Positions 12,014 through 22,653 of a stretch of DNA of 64,000 nucleotides are shown piece by piece (position 1 is the stretch's first letter; the number at the start of each line of letters is the position of its first letter). The notes under the pieces are model-generated. The model was not told the DNA's origin. It ran no database searches and saw only the letters and a list, made by a program, of their open reading frames with translations. Made by a program: the position numbers and the translations under genes. Source of the DNA: Prostheceraeus crozeri (taxonomy: Eukaryota > Platyhelminthes > Polycladida > Euryleptidae); the NCBI GenBank assembly GCA_907163375.1, contig CAJQUW010002215.1, positions 1,612,001 to 1,676,000 on the forward strand. The letters run 5' to 3'.

Positions 12014-12487
12014 ATGGTGCAAGCGAATAATAAAACGGTTGAAATAAAACTACGTAACATCATTGACAAAAATACACCGAAAACTATTACGGTTGACAAA
12101 AAGAAGTATTACATAAGTAGACCAATGATCGAGAATATTAAATTACAAGAAGAAAAGAATGGAGGAATTCTACCATTAATTCCTCTAATAATAGGAGGTA
12201 TAGCAGCAGCAGGAAGTGTTGCAGGCGGGACAGCTGGTATTGTTCAAGCAGTAAATAAAAATAAATCAGAGAAGGCAGCATTAGAAGAACAAAAACGACA
12301 TAATCGAGAGTTAGAGAAAGCGGCAAGAGGTGAGGGAATAGTAGATAATTTTATTAGTAAATTAAATTTAGCTAATGAAGGGAAACGAGTTCTTAAAAAT
12401 GTACTAAATAATATTGATGATTTAATTGAAATAAAAGAAACGAAAGATGGATCTGGCATATATCTAAATCCTAGTATGGTACGTTAA
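12014..12487 (+). CDS. Small hydrophobic/core-type protein of P1
   Basis: 157 codons starting from an ATG in an A-rich context (AAAAAATGG). A GGILPLIPLIIGGIAAAGSVAG segment, long enough to span a membrane, lies at about residues 50-70. A charged, partly coiled-coil C-terminal half follows. A double glycine before a hydrophobic peptide is what adenovirus-type proteases cleave in related minor virion proteins, but cleavage here is inference. No named family is certain. Confidence 0.5.
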   Translation: MVQANNKTVEIKLRNIIDKNTPKTITVDKKKYYISRPMIENIKLQEEKNGGILPLIPLIIGGIAAAGSVAGGTAGIVQAVNKNKSEKAALEEQKRHNRELEKAARGEGIVDNFISKLNLANEGKRVLKNVLNNIDDLIEIKETKDGSGIYLNPSMVR

Positions 12488-12503
12488 AAATTAATCTTTA
12501 AAA

Positions 12504-13029
12504 ATGAGCGAAGTGGATTCCTTGAATTTGAATAGCTTAAGAATTTCAACTCTAGATCTAACGGATTATCTCTTAAAAGTACATAGAACCTCAAATTGTC
12601 AGCACACCGGAGGTGACCCAACTGCATCTTCGATGCCGAGACGCGAAGCGTCGACTTCCGGTTGCCAGCGTTACGAAGGTAACGATATACCAAAAAGCAT
12701 TAGAAAACTTTCCTGGCTTTATTTGGAGTAAATATTCGAAAGAAAAACATTTACCTGGACATTCATATACCGGTCCAGGAACTCGATTAGATATAAGACT
12801 AGATGAGAATAATAATCCAAAACCAGGTGAAGAACCAATAAATAGAGTAGATGCCGCAGCTTACAGACATGATTTAGCTGATCGAAATCATGACCTAAGT
12901 TCTCGACATGTAGCTGATAAGAAGATGATTCAAGAATTAGATAGTATTCAAAATCCTACATTTAGAGAAAGAATTGAAAAAATGTTAAGAAAGCTTTACA
13001 AGCAAAAATGCTTTTTGGCCAGGGGATAG
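12504..13029 (+). pseudogene. P1 gene with parvovirus-type phospholipase A2 domain, broken
   Basis: The second half carries the viral PLA2 signature: a calcium-loop-like HSYTGPGTRL and, about 35 residues later, the catalytic DAAAYRHDLAD with its His-Asp pair. A second Asp-containing helix follows (RHVADKKMI). In parvoviruses this domain opens endosomal membranes during entry, and related domains occur in adintovirus and Polinton genomes. The N-terminal part has no recognisable domain. Broken. It lies just upstream of, and slightly overlaps, the integrase. Confidence 0.75.
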
Positions 13030-13856
13030 ATGAAACTTATGCCTCTGAAATGTCGAATGACCCAAGCCGCTACGCGTCCGAAATTCATAGGGAATACAGA
13101 AAGCCAAAATATCTATTGAAGGTAAAAGTATTTAATAAAGATGATATTTGGAGTGCTGATCTAATAAATATGCCTAATGAAAGAGGGTTTAAGTACGCAT
13201 TGACCGTCATAGATTTATATACACGTTACGCTTGGGTAAACCCTTTAAAAAAAAGTGGTCTGTCAGTTAAATATGCGCTTGAAGAAATCTTTAAAGAAAA
13301 TAATAGAACGCCAAAGAAATTGTTTGTTGATAAAGGGTCGGAGTTTTATAACCGAAATGTTAGGCCACTATTTGAAACTGTTTATTCCACAGAAAATGCA
13401 GGGAAGGCTGTAGTAATAGAGCGCTTTAATAGAACGCTAAAAGGTAAGATCTTCAAAAAATTTACTGAGCAAGGAAATCAGAAATGGTTGAAGATATTAC
13501 CAGCAATTGTAGAACAGTACAATAATAAAGTTCATTCAGGTATTGAAGAAACTCCAAAGAAGACTTCTGACGATCCTGGTTTAATACGAAAGAAAATATT
13601 CGAAAATAATTATTCGAATGAGAGTAATCCGAATTTGCAGAAACTTAGGCCGAAATTTAAGATTGGAGATAGGGTACGAATATTTAAGTATAAGAATAAA
13701 TTTGAAAAAGGCTTTGTTGGCTATTGGACGAAAGAGATATTTGAAGTTTGTAAAATAAATCAAACTTATCCGATTACTTACGAAATCAAAGATTTAGATG
13801 ATGAAGATATCAGAGGCCGCTTTTATCAAAATGAATTACAACGAAGCGAGCTTTAA
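13008..13856 (+). CDS. P1 retroviral-type integrase
   Basis: 282 codons. The DDE core is visible: SADLI (first Asp), FVDKGSEF (second Asp, with the usual D-x-G-x-EF) and VIERFNRTLK (Glu). The C-terminal part has an FKIGDRVRIFKYK segment like the SH3/chromo-type tail of Polinton integrases. It joined the element's ends to chromosomal DNA. It lacks the N-terminal Zn-binding region seen in some relatives. It overlaps the PLA2 gene by about 20 bases and converges on the protease. This frame looks whole over the core. Confidence 0.88.
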   Translation: MLFGQGIDETYASEMSNDPSRYASEIHREYRKPKYLLKVKVFNKDDIWSADLINMPNERGFKYALTVIDLYTRYAWVNPLKKSGLSVKYALEEIFKENNRTPKKLFVDKGSEFYNRNVRPLFETVYSTENAGKAVVIERFNRTLKGKIFKKFTEQGNQKWLKILPAIVEQYNNKVHSGIEETPKKTSDDPGLIRKKIFENNYSNESNPNLQKLRPKFKIGDRVRIFKYKNKFEKGFVGYWTKEIFEVCKINQTYPITYEIKDLDDEDIRGRFYQNELQRSEL

Positions 13857-13896
13857 CCTTTAGGTGGCGCTTTAGCTAGCTAGCTTCGCTTGATTT

Positions 13897-14328
13897 TTAA
13901 TTATCATTATTATTATTCAATTCTAACATAATATCTAGAAATGGTACTCCTTCCTGTAATTTCAATAAAACATAAAGACATAATTGACCACAGTAAGTAG
14001 TTCCTGGTTTTTGAATTTGAAATGTATTATAAATTCTATTCCCAAGTAATTCTATTACTTCATTTGTAGGTGGAAGTCCGTATGAGTCAAAATGATAATT
14101 AGAACCGTTTATATTTCTTTGTCCCGCAGACCAACGTACTCCTTTTTCATCTGATGTGTGAAGATTTGTTATGAAATTTACAGTTGGCTTATTTTTGATC
14201 AATTGTGATTCATCCCTCATCAATATGTGAAAATTCTTTATTCCCAATTGATTAGCAATTTTCTTTAGATCAAAATTCGTAGTTGTTTGCGTTCCATATA
14301 ATTTAAAGAACTCGATCAGGTCAGTCAT
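13897..14328 (-). CDS. P1 adenovirus-type cysteine protease
   Basis: 143 codons. Segments fitting the catalytic set are NLHTSDEKGVRW (His), YHFDSYGLPP (Asp) and TTYCGQLCLYVLLKL (Gln/Cys), in the order of the Ulp1/adenain fold. It matured virion proteins. It ends in an Asn/Asp run. The start at 14328 is followed upstream by AT-rich sequence, and the 3' end meets the integrase across a 40-base gap containing AGCTAGCTAGCT. Confidence 0.82.
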   Translation of the reverse strand: MTDLIEFFKLYGTQTTTNFDLKKIANQLGIKNFHILMRDESQLIKNKPTVNFITNLHTSDEKGVRWSAGQRNINGSNYHFDSYGLPPTNEVIELLGNRIYNTFQIQKPGTTYCGQLCLYVLLKLQEGVPFLDIMLELNNNNDN

Positions 14329-14337
14329 TTTAAATAA

Positions 14338-14803
14338 AACAAATTCTATTTCAGAAGTTTCTCAAAATAATTGTTTGCCGACATGAGATTATGTGACATC
14401 TGATAATGAGAGACAACCTGTATGACTCAGAGCTTTGTTCCCCAGCGAGGCGACCTCTAGCCGCATTATGCATGAGACCATTGTCTGCCACAAGCAGCAG
14501 CGGTTGCCATTAGGAGCAGTGTATTGACAATTTCATTCTTTCTGTGAGTGTTCTACGTGACTGTGTCTGCAATTTTGTGCGTCTTCCTGCTCTGCTGTAG
14601 CAATGTTTATCAATTTCGTTTCACCTTCGAGTTTGTTCATCCTTCATCTCGGAATATGACATCATCATCCCAAAGCTGTGACAAATAATGAGTGCTTCTA
14701 TTCATCGAGAATTCATCGACTGTTTATTTTTCGAAAGAATTTGAATGAAGAAATCTTCAATACCGCTGATCTGGTGCTTGTGAATACAGTTTTGTCTCTT
14801 CAC
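14338..14803. other. Spacer right of P1
   Basis: No gene or element recognised. It may be flanking host DNA or the unannotated right part of P1. Confidence 0.4.
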
Positions 14804-15063
14804 AAGAAAATGTATCATTAATGTCAATCTCGCAATAAAATTAGAAGTAGTATTATCTTCCTGTCATTAATACGAGAGATGTGAAGAACTGCGAACAACG
14901 TTCCCATTTCCAGATTACGATCAGGAGCGGAGACAGAAAATGTATCATTAATGTCAATCTCGCAATAAAATTATAAGTAGTATTATCTTCCTATCATTAA
15001 TGCGAGAGATGTGAAGAACTGCGAACAGCGTTCCCATTTCCAGATTACGTACGAGTAGAACGT
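14804..15063 (+). repeat. 130-bp direct tandem duplication
   Basis: Two adjacent copies: AGAAAATGTATCATTAATGT recurs 130 bases apart, and the copies differ at only a few positions. A short piece of the unit junction (CGGAGACAGAAAATG) recurs at about 15108-15120. No coding potential seen. Confidence 0.88.
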
Positions 15064-15133
15064 CTTTTCTCTCTTCCAAGAGCAGCACTTACGGAGAGAA
15101 TGAGGAACGGAGACAGAAAATGAAATGGGGAAT

Positions 15134-15376
15134 CTACTTCGTAGAGACAGTGCATGATGGAAGTTCTATTAATTTATCATAATGATCTAGTCTAAGTAAT
15201 AATTGGGATTCTTTATCTTTCATGTATCTGACTCTATATGCACACTTTGCTTTGGGAGCTTCGCTCCTTAGGCCAGGGGCCATATCCATTTGTTCCAATA
15301 TCGGATATAAAGGGGCTGATGGTTCTTTTGTTTTTTCATCTTCCATTTTTAAATGAATATTTTTGTTCATATTCAT
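15134..15376 (-). CDS. Unidentified 80-codon frame
   Basis: Starts from an ATG after an AT-rich region. The peptide is charged, with no known domain. It contains a short EPSAPLYPIL segment in which PSAP- and LYPxL-like motifs overlap. Whether it is a gene of P1, a host exon or chance is unknown. Confidence 0.2.
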   Translation of the reverse strand: MNMNKNIHLKMEDEKTKEPSAPLYPILEQMDMAPGLRSEAPKAKCAYRVRYMKDKESQLLLRLDHYDKLIELPSCTVSTK

Positions 15377-15720
15377 TTTTTGTAATTATCATTATTTTAT
15401 TATACATTTTTATTACATTTGGTCATAAACATTTTTTCCTCATTTGCATTTTTATAAATTTAAGGCACTTTTCCTATTTTTGCATTTTTATAAATTTAAG
15501 GTACTTTCCTATTTTTGTATTTTTCCCATTTGTATTTTTATTACATTTGGTCATAAACATTTTTTCCTCATTTGTATTTTTATAAATTTAAGGCGCTTTT
15601 CCTATTTTTGTATTTTCCTATTTTTTGTTTATAGTTCCATTTGTATCTATTTGGGAGTGTGATCCGGTGCTTAGCGAAGCGTTGCGCCGGATCTCGCACC
15701 TAGTACTACTACATTATACC
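15377..15720. repeat. AT-rich short repeats and a palindrome
   Basis: Three imperfect copies of a unit containing TTTTTATAAATTTAAGG lie at about 15447, 15486 and 15577, and a TTACATTTGGTCATAAACAT stretch appears twice (about 15412 and 15542). At about 15663-15695 an inverted repeat GATCCGGTGC...GCGCCGGATC encloses a short loop. Role unknown; it could be the terminal zone of a transposon. Confidence 0.6.
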
Positions 15721-16644
15721 TCAGTTTATCAAAATTGCTGTTGCGAACTATGTTATTTAATTATTATTTGTTCTTACAGATCATGATTTCCTGCTACAGT
15801 CACAGGCATTAGTACATTTAGCATATTTCTAAAAAAAGTAGAAATGCATTCTAAGTGACTGTTGCACATTGCTTGATTTGGGAGGTGAGATTTTCCGGTG
15901 CAGAGACTTTTTGATAGAGTGTTTTCTGCATGAGACATGGGTTCGAATCTAGCTCTGATGAAACCTAAGCTACTATTAAAATACACTTAGCATTCTTGCT
16001 GAACACTCAACACAGAAGAATGACTGGGATTATTAAAGCTCGTCCACATGAAGAAAGTGGTTTGTCTTATTAAATTATATGTATAAGCCAGTTATATTCA
16101 TATATTTATTTTCATTTTTTCATTTATTTGATGATAATTCTGCGAGTATCAAACAACTTCTGTTACATGAACCAAAGAGCCAAAATAGTGCTGAAGTCTA
16201 CATTTGTTCTTAAATCACAAGAAAAGGGCAGAGCAATCGTAAAGAAAGACAACATCGTTTGTCGTTCGTTATAAAAACATATCATGTGTTTCCATCACAG
16301 AATGAATGTCATGTTTTGGAAGATAAGAGTTGCAAACGGCAAACCCGCATGCACCGTAATACTTAAACCCCAACTTGCTGTCGATCATTTCGTGAAGAAA
16401 TAGACTGATTTTTCGTAATTTTAGTTTTAGCCGGTTTTTGCCAGTTTTTACCTGGTTTTTACCACTTGGTGGCAAAAACCAGTTTTAGCCGGCAAAAAGC
16501 CAACCCTGATTGTCAAGGTATCTTGTAAACTTGCATAATCTTGTTATTTGAATAACTGACACAGCTTCATACAGCATTTGATCGACTGAGCTATATGCAA
16601 CTAAAATATGTTCAAAACATTTGAATCTAGTTGTAGTTTTGTAC
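15721..16644. other. Anonymous spacer
   Basis: No gene or repeat that can be supported. Only short frames without domains. Confidence 0.5.
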
Positions 16645-17196
16645 AGGAAAAGTACCACTAAGTTGCTCGAAGTAATTTTATTCGAAGTAAGTTAAAAGAA
16701 AAAATGAAAGTTAACACCGAGATCTTTCGCCTGGTCTTATCAAGGTGTACCCAGGACAAATACTGAATGAAGATGTTAAGAAAAGCTACTTTTAAGAAAA
16801 GCTTGGTTTACTGTCGGTCGGTCTGGAAAGCCTCTCTCACCTCTGTGACGAAACATATTGTCCAGTGTCCTCTTGCACGTGATGACACAGATATCAGATC
16901 AAAGTTTAGAATTGTAAGCCGTGCACGATCAAGAAATCTGTTGTTAATTTTAGAGGCCTTGTACATCAAGCTAGAGAAGCCTGTATTGTGTGCACAAAAG
17001 GAATTTGTTTGGCAGCTTTCTCTGCCATGGTGAGCCTTATTTATGTAGACTTATAGCTTTTCTTAACATCTTCATTCAGTATTTGTCCTGGGTACACCTT
17101 GATAAGACCAGGCGAAAGATCTCGGTGTTAACTTTCATTTTTTCTTTTAACTTACTTCGAATAAAATGACTTCGAGCAACTTAGTGGTACTTTTCC
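16645..17196. mobile_element. Foldback with near-perfect 143-bp inverted arms (Penelope-like remnant)
   Basis: Arms at 16645-16787 and 17055-17196 are inverted copies with about one mismatch. The 267 bases between them encode a fragment resembling the end of a Penelope-type GIY-YIG protein. Penelope-like elements are known to carry terminal repeats that may be inverted. Each arm holds a TTGATAAGACCAGGCGAAAG motif resembling the minimal hammerhead cores reported in that family. Classification is inference from these features combined. Confidence 0.6.
16788..17030 (+). pseudogene. Possible Penelope-type GIY-YIG C-terminal fragment
   Basis: The reading frame ends in SRNLLLILEALYIKLEKPVL followed by a short tail. 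This resembles the LEALYIK-x-x-KP closing helix of Penelope-like and other retroelement GIY-YIG endonucleases. The catalytic GIY-YIG residues lie upstream and are missing. Length and context (inside inverted repeats) fit a severely truncated copy. Weak on its own. Confidence 0.35.
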
Positions 17197-20100
17197 TCTA
17201 CTAAAATATGTTCGCCGAAAATAAGTGCACTTGTTAAGAAAATCGTCGATACATTGAAAAATTCGTATAACTGTAATTGGAACTAGCTGGGGTTGAAATC
17301 CCAGAGTAAAACTGAGCACGGGCTCTCGAACTGAAATAAGCTTACTTATAATAATGCCCACTATATTTCGTAGCTGAGCTTTCACGTGCGTTGAAATTAT
17401 GATTGCTAAATAGGCCTATACCAAATGTATATAAAGAACATGAATGAGAAAAAAGAACAGTGTCAATTTTAACAATAAATTTGGATTTATCTATGATCAA
17501 TTTGGTATGAATAGCATTTCGCAGATGTCGACTAAGATTCATCAAGCCTTCGCTACACAATGGATTCCTATTTATACGCCATTTATCTAGCTACTAATTA
17601 GATGCCGATCTTAATTTTAATGAATTTTTAAACTTACATATTCGATGCTATGGTACAAAGGATAAAAATGGTCTCAGACGTCATCAAATGACCTTGAATG
17701 ACCTCATGGCATGATAGATAGCCGTCACATTTATATTCATTACTAATATACTATATGGCTCTAAAATGCTTACAGTAGTTTCATCACAATTTGACATAGT
17801 GTACTCTCATGCTATACCATTGCATTGATCACGTCACCCATCCAAAGGCATGATTTTCGGACCTTAAATGCTATACTGCGATGAAAATAAGCATTTTAGA
17901 CCAATATAATATATTAACAACAGATAGAAATCTGACCCTAATCTATCACTTTACAAGGTCAGAAAGGTCATTCGAGGTCACGTGATGACGTCAGATGCCA
18001 TTTTTAGCAATTTTTGCACCCCTAAACCTTGACCAATCGAGCTAAAACTTCACATGCACTATTTTCTTGCCAAAGGAATACTTTGCGACGTGCCCCTGAC
18101 TTTTCCAAATTTCGATCTTTTTGAACCACCCTAATGTGCACGCACTCCTCTTATATGTCTTCCCAATGTGAAACTTTTCTCTCAACAGCCTCATTGTGAG
18201 CTTGTGATTCTAAGCTAATTATTCGTCAATTCGGGCATTTTTTCAAACATTTTAAACGACAAATGACAACGAAATTGCGATGTTTATTGCTTATGACGCT
18301 CAGTTTTGTCTTAGTCCATGAACTGAGATCACTATACAGAGCATCTCTCTCGCAGATAGCACAATACAACAGTTTGTTGCGCTTATCACCCCCAGTCAAT
18401 CACTCCCATGTTTCATATTTAGACATGGAATAAAAAATATATTCTGTACCTACTCCTTTTCTTTGTGAGTGTAGTTTCCATTTCGTGTTGATCTATTGTG
18501 CATACTGTAAATTTTCAGACTAGTCTATGCAAACAGTAACACACGGACGACAAGTGTGATCACTTGGCAGTTAACACTATGAGATTGATGACACTAAAAT
18601 TATATCACTGTTCACACGGATCAAATTTCGGGATCTTCATTAATGTATTTCCATCCGTAAGAATCTACAATCCTGTATTATTCAGCTTTCATCAATGACT
18701 TTTGATAGTCTTCTTTTACTGACGGGCGTCATTGTGTTCGTCATCAATGTGAAATGCGTTTATGCTGAGTCGCTGACATGCTTTGATGCTGAGATGCGTT
18801 CATGCTACTGTGCATGAACTGCGGTGAAGGGAAATTAAGGAAATACGGCTCTCCCTTCAATAGCTTAATTATCATGCTTTGTCGCATTAGCATGCCGGCC
18901 GCGCCAAAATTTCTGCAGGAAGAGATCGCTATGGACGAGATGAAGTGCGCGCTACAGCCGTATATCAATGCCAGCAACGAACAAGCTGCAAACTTCGCGC
19001 TTGTGTGTGTTTATGTGATGGAGTGAAACAGCTGTTCCGCGCGCGAGTCAAAATTCATCTGAGCGCAATATCTGATATTCAGACTTGAAAACAGGCAAAG
19101 TTGTGTAAAATAATCATGGCAAGATGAATACAAAATAATGATGATGCTTTTCCGTAATATAATTATTGGTAACTAGCTTATTGATGGCCCTGCGCCGAAG
19201 ACCTCGCAGGTACGGACAAGACGCGACTGTCATGTGTCAAGGTGCTGGCGCGGTTCAGTTTTCTCACAATTCCAAATTGCGTGACTCCTCAAGTGCACGA
19301 TTAATCGAAAATTGCTTACTAGACCCATTGAAAAATTGTCTGCAGTTTGCTGAAGCGCAGCGTGAGACCATCAAATCTCTCTCTCAATGGTCCTTCTTGA
19401 CTTTAAGCTTTGCTAATGTAAAAGTGGGAGAGCTTACTTAGATCAAGCAGAAATCAGTCCTCTGATCGGAAGCATTCAACAGCGATTCGACAAGTAATTG
19501 AACTTTCCGGTGAGGTCACGATATATTAGTGACCACCAGCGAGCGTACCATGGGCCGTTTTTTCATGATCATCATTGCAGCAAGAAAGCTTGAGGAGAAC
19601 GCATGCTACTGGAGGCGACATCTGGGTGACTGATCTGCCTTTATATATGACTTTTTAAAAAGCCATTACCACACAATGATTTGCGGGTGTGCAATGCCCA
19701 ATGGCGTCGCTATTAAGAAATACAATTTCGGTGTTAGAAATTCACTATGAGATTCCGAAATTCTAAGGTCGTGGGTATTGAGATTTCAAGGCCAAAAATG
19801 ATTTATCATTCTCGTCACTGAAAAATCTAAACCTCATTTTATCTCAAAATCAGGAAATGCATCGGTAATTTCATGATATAGTCGCGATTTTCATGAAAAA
19901 TCTTATTTATTATTTATAGAATAAGTGCCCGAAATTGAAAAATGCTGTTGATGATTGTTGTATGCTCTAAATTTTCTCCATATTTACTACGGCGAATATG
20001 TAAGATAGAATGAATTATGTATAGTCAAAATTCACACTTTCGTTGCTCCGGCGCGAGAACCGGCGAAAGCAGAAATAACTGGTGCACCGGTTCACCGCGC

Positions 20101-20567
20101 ACAGACCTACTCAATAGTAATTGTGAGTGAAAAATAACTTCTAATGTAAGCTTTTCTAATAAGTCTCATATGTTGAAAATCATCCCAGTAGTCATTTATA
20201 ATAGAATACAATGCTTAATACTTCCAAAAATTAACTGAAGTAGTCTTGATGAAGACTGGTGGCGTTCACCAATGCGTAGGTGTACCAATACAATGCTGTA
20301 ACCACTGGATTAAGCAGTTCTCAAAAGAACTCTATAAAAATGGAGCTTTCTCGAGGCAACGAATTGAAATTGATCAGTTTTGGCCCAATAACCGGTAAAA
20401 ATGGAAATCTAAGACTATAAAGCGTCGATTGCATGCTACGATTAACGTCTTATTTATGGCCGAAAATTACGTGGTTCGAGAAGCTAAGTTGGACCTATTC
20501 AAATAATGTATACTATTATCAAAATCTCACATTTGAGCGATAGATGCATATATTTGTTTATACGAGG
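17197..20567. other. Anonymous intergenic or intronic DNA
   Basis: No gene, RNA or element could be supported on either strand. A stretch at about 18005-18130 ending GAACCACCCTAATG looks like one terminus of an unidentified DNA transposon, but no matching opposite end was found. Short open frames at 18744-19026 and 19166-19441 have no recognisable domain. Confidence 0.5.
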
Positions 20568-20768
20568 TGGTCTCCGTGGCACAGGGGTTAAGTGCTTGGC
20601 CTTGCGATCTTTCGATCCAGAGGTCGAACCCCGAGAATGTCATTGGAAGTCGTCAGGAAGGGCATCCGGACTAAAAGATCACAACGCTCCAGTTAAAAGT
20701 CTGACTATGTTGGCACCGTCCAAGCCCCCAGTATAGGAAAGTAGTGACGTTAAACCATCATTTTTTTA
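20568..20768 (+). mobile_element. tRNA-derived SINE
   Basis: A Pol III promoter is visible: an A box-like TGGCACAGGGG at 20577-20587 and a B box-like GGTCGAACCCC at 20622-20632, with tRNA-like spacing. The body contains GGAAGGGCATCCGG, which I recognise as common in animal SINE/LINE tails, and ends near TTAAACCATC followed by a T run. It lies about 60 bases beyond the cyclin stop codon, antisense to that gene, so it is probably inside the cyclin 3' UTR. Confidence 0.72.
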
Positions 20769-20825
20769 TGCGAGTGCCAAATTTCGAGCTCCTGATATAT
20801 AACAAATATAAAAAAGAGAAGCAAC

Positions 20826-22095
20826 TCACGCTGATTTCGAGTGTCCATGGTGTGATTGGTCCCACGGATATGAAGCACTTGCCGAATTAGTAGGAGTCTC
20901 AACGCTGGTTGTAGCTGTGTCACCTCGAGGATCAGGTAGGACTTCACGACGATGCGATGATCTCGAATGACGACGATGACCTTTATCACCACTCCGTCGC
21001 TCTTTACGATGACGGTGTTCAGGACGCTGCTCAGCTGCACTACTACTGGAATGTTCCGGTCGTTCTGAGCGTTCACGATGATAATGCTTATGATATTTGT
21101 GAGCTGATATGGACGATGTTGATGAAGCATTTTCTCCTCTCACTCGTGTGTGTTGATGGGCTGAAGAGTCTGATACATCACGATTATTATCGTATGATCT
21201 GTTAAGCTGCGGATAATTCTGTGACTGACGATGATATGAAGCATTGTCATGAGACAAGCTTCGCTCATTGGAACTATTAGAGGAGCCGGCAACTCCCACT
21301 CCATTCTGATGACTAATTGGGATGATGGGCATTCCAGTAAGACCTTCCACGTCACCATTGCTTACTTGACTCGGTTGATGAGACGAACCGGAAGGAAGAT
21401 TTGCAGCATGACTGGCATTCTTGGCAGCACTGTTGATCCTCGATGAAGAAGATTTCCTCTTCTCAAAATAATCATGAAATTTAGTTTTCGTACTTTCAAA
21501 ACATCGCAGTATTTCTGCTTTGACGGATTCAAAATATTCAACGGTGGGTTGATTTGGCACACAGAAATATTGCCACCAAATCTTTCCGGAATTAGAGTCA
21601 CGAGGCTCGACCTGTTTGGCCCATGCTAAAGTGAGCGAAATACTGACCAGATATATGAGCCGATATGAACAACGGACAGGAATTGTAGTTAATGCAAGAG
21701 TATTCAAAACAAATACACAAAGAGCACTGCGAAGTATTGATTTAGGAATGTGAGCTTGTTCTTCACAGAAAACGTCAATTTCACGGCGTATTTCGCGTAA
21801 ATTGCAGGACATGTTGAAACCAAGCACTAGGAGGATTTGAGATTCCCAAAACAAAAGTTCCTGTTTTAAACGTTCATACACATTTTGGTCGGTAGGAATA
21901 TTGAGTTCCCGATGATAACATAGCCGGTAAAAAGTGCACACAAATTTGCCAATAGGAGGTCTCCCATCTTCAGTTGATTTCGAAGCCAAAAATACGCAAG
22001 CCAAAGAAAGTTTTCGTTTATCGACTGTTTGCACTGGTCGATACATTAGGAAGCGATGCATAAACATCACCGCAACACTGAATGTATCCAGAGAT
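20826..22095 (-). CDS. Cyclin T-like protein (P-TEFb subunit), large 3'-terminal exon
   Basis: Cyclin-box protein most like cyclin T, the regulatory partner of CDK9 that releases paused RNA polymerase II. Segments match cyclin T order: SVAVMFMHRFLM, VFLASKSTEDGRPP, WESQILLVLGF, LALTTIPVRCSYR and SGKIWWQYF (cyclin T typically has DGK-WWEY). The C-terminal third is rich in Ser, His and Arg, with HKYHKHYHRER-type runs recalling the His-rich domain of cyclin T. The exon starts at 22095 after a clear acceptor (CTCAATTCTAG on the minus strand). The open frame beyond it (about 19 hydrophobic codons) is intron. The first part of the cyclin box must lie in one or more exons at higher coordinates; I could not find them. 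Cyclin K is the main alternative. This is the only confident host gene in the window. Confidence 0.85.
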
Positions 22096-22360
22096 CTAGA
22101 ATTGAGGATTGGAGTTATGGAAAATATCAATACAACAAGGATATCAAATAGCAATGAAGCTATATAAAGTTGTTAATTAAATTTCGGGCACTTGACTCCA
22201 TTACTGAAATAGACCTAGCACATTTTTAAAATACTTCAGAAGCCTCTAAAAGCATCTTATCAGAATCAACATCGAATAAAGCTACTTTAGCTACAGGTAG
22301 AATACAATGCATATTGTAGGTAACTAAACCATTATCTAATTGACCATGCACCGGGATAGT

Positions 22361-22516
22361 TTACTGTTTGCAAAAAGACAATTAAAATGTCCAACTCCCG
22401 GGAAAGAAAATTTTGGTCCGTCAAAGTTTTACTGGAATATATTTTATTATCACTTCGAGACCAAACTTTTCTTTCCCGGAAGTTGGACATTATGCATGTC
22501 TTTCTGCAAACGGTAA
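22361..22516. mobile_element. Short foldback (MITE-like), 156 bp
   Basis: Imperfect inverted arms: TTACTGTTTGC...TGTCCAACTCCCGGGAAAGAAAA on the left pairs with TTTTCTTTCCCGGAAGTTGGACA...GCAAACGGTAA on the right, around an AT-rich loop of about 40 bases. No coding capacity. No target duplication could be assigned. Confidence 0.7.
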
Positions 22517-22653
22517 GCCATCATCAGCCGAATGTCGTCACTCAAGTAGAATCACAAGTTGCATGACAGAGTCGTGTTTTTGCATGTAGAGCTTCGTTAT
22601 TTCTCCAGTTTGATGAATCATTCTATGCGAAATCGTCAAAAAGCGATTATTTT

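Larger units (their letters stand above)
9402..14337. mobile_element. Polinton fossil P1, partial and broken
   Basis: A block of virus-like genes with the Polinton/adintovirus signature: F54H12.2-type major capsid, small glycine/alanine-rich core-type proteins, a parvovirus-type PLA2 domain, a retroviral-type integrase and an adenovirus-type cysteine protease. No DNA polymerase or packaging ATPase is present, and no terminal inverted repeats were found, so the ends are unknown. The LINE abuts its left side. It is clearly broken, with several breaks. Gene sequences are very different from those of the second Polinton in this window, so the two are separate lineages. The right limit is set after the protease and could extend to about 15700. 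Confidence 0.85.

Noticed and set aside
18005-18130. Possible transposon terminus ending GAACCACCCTAATG
   Set aside because: No inverted partner or target duplication was found within several kilobases, so no element could be delimited.
20568-20640. tRNA gene
   Set aside because: The A and B boxes are present, but the flanks do not form an acceptor stem and the sequence runs on into a SINE body.
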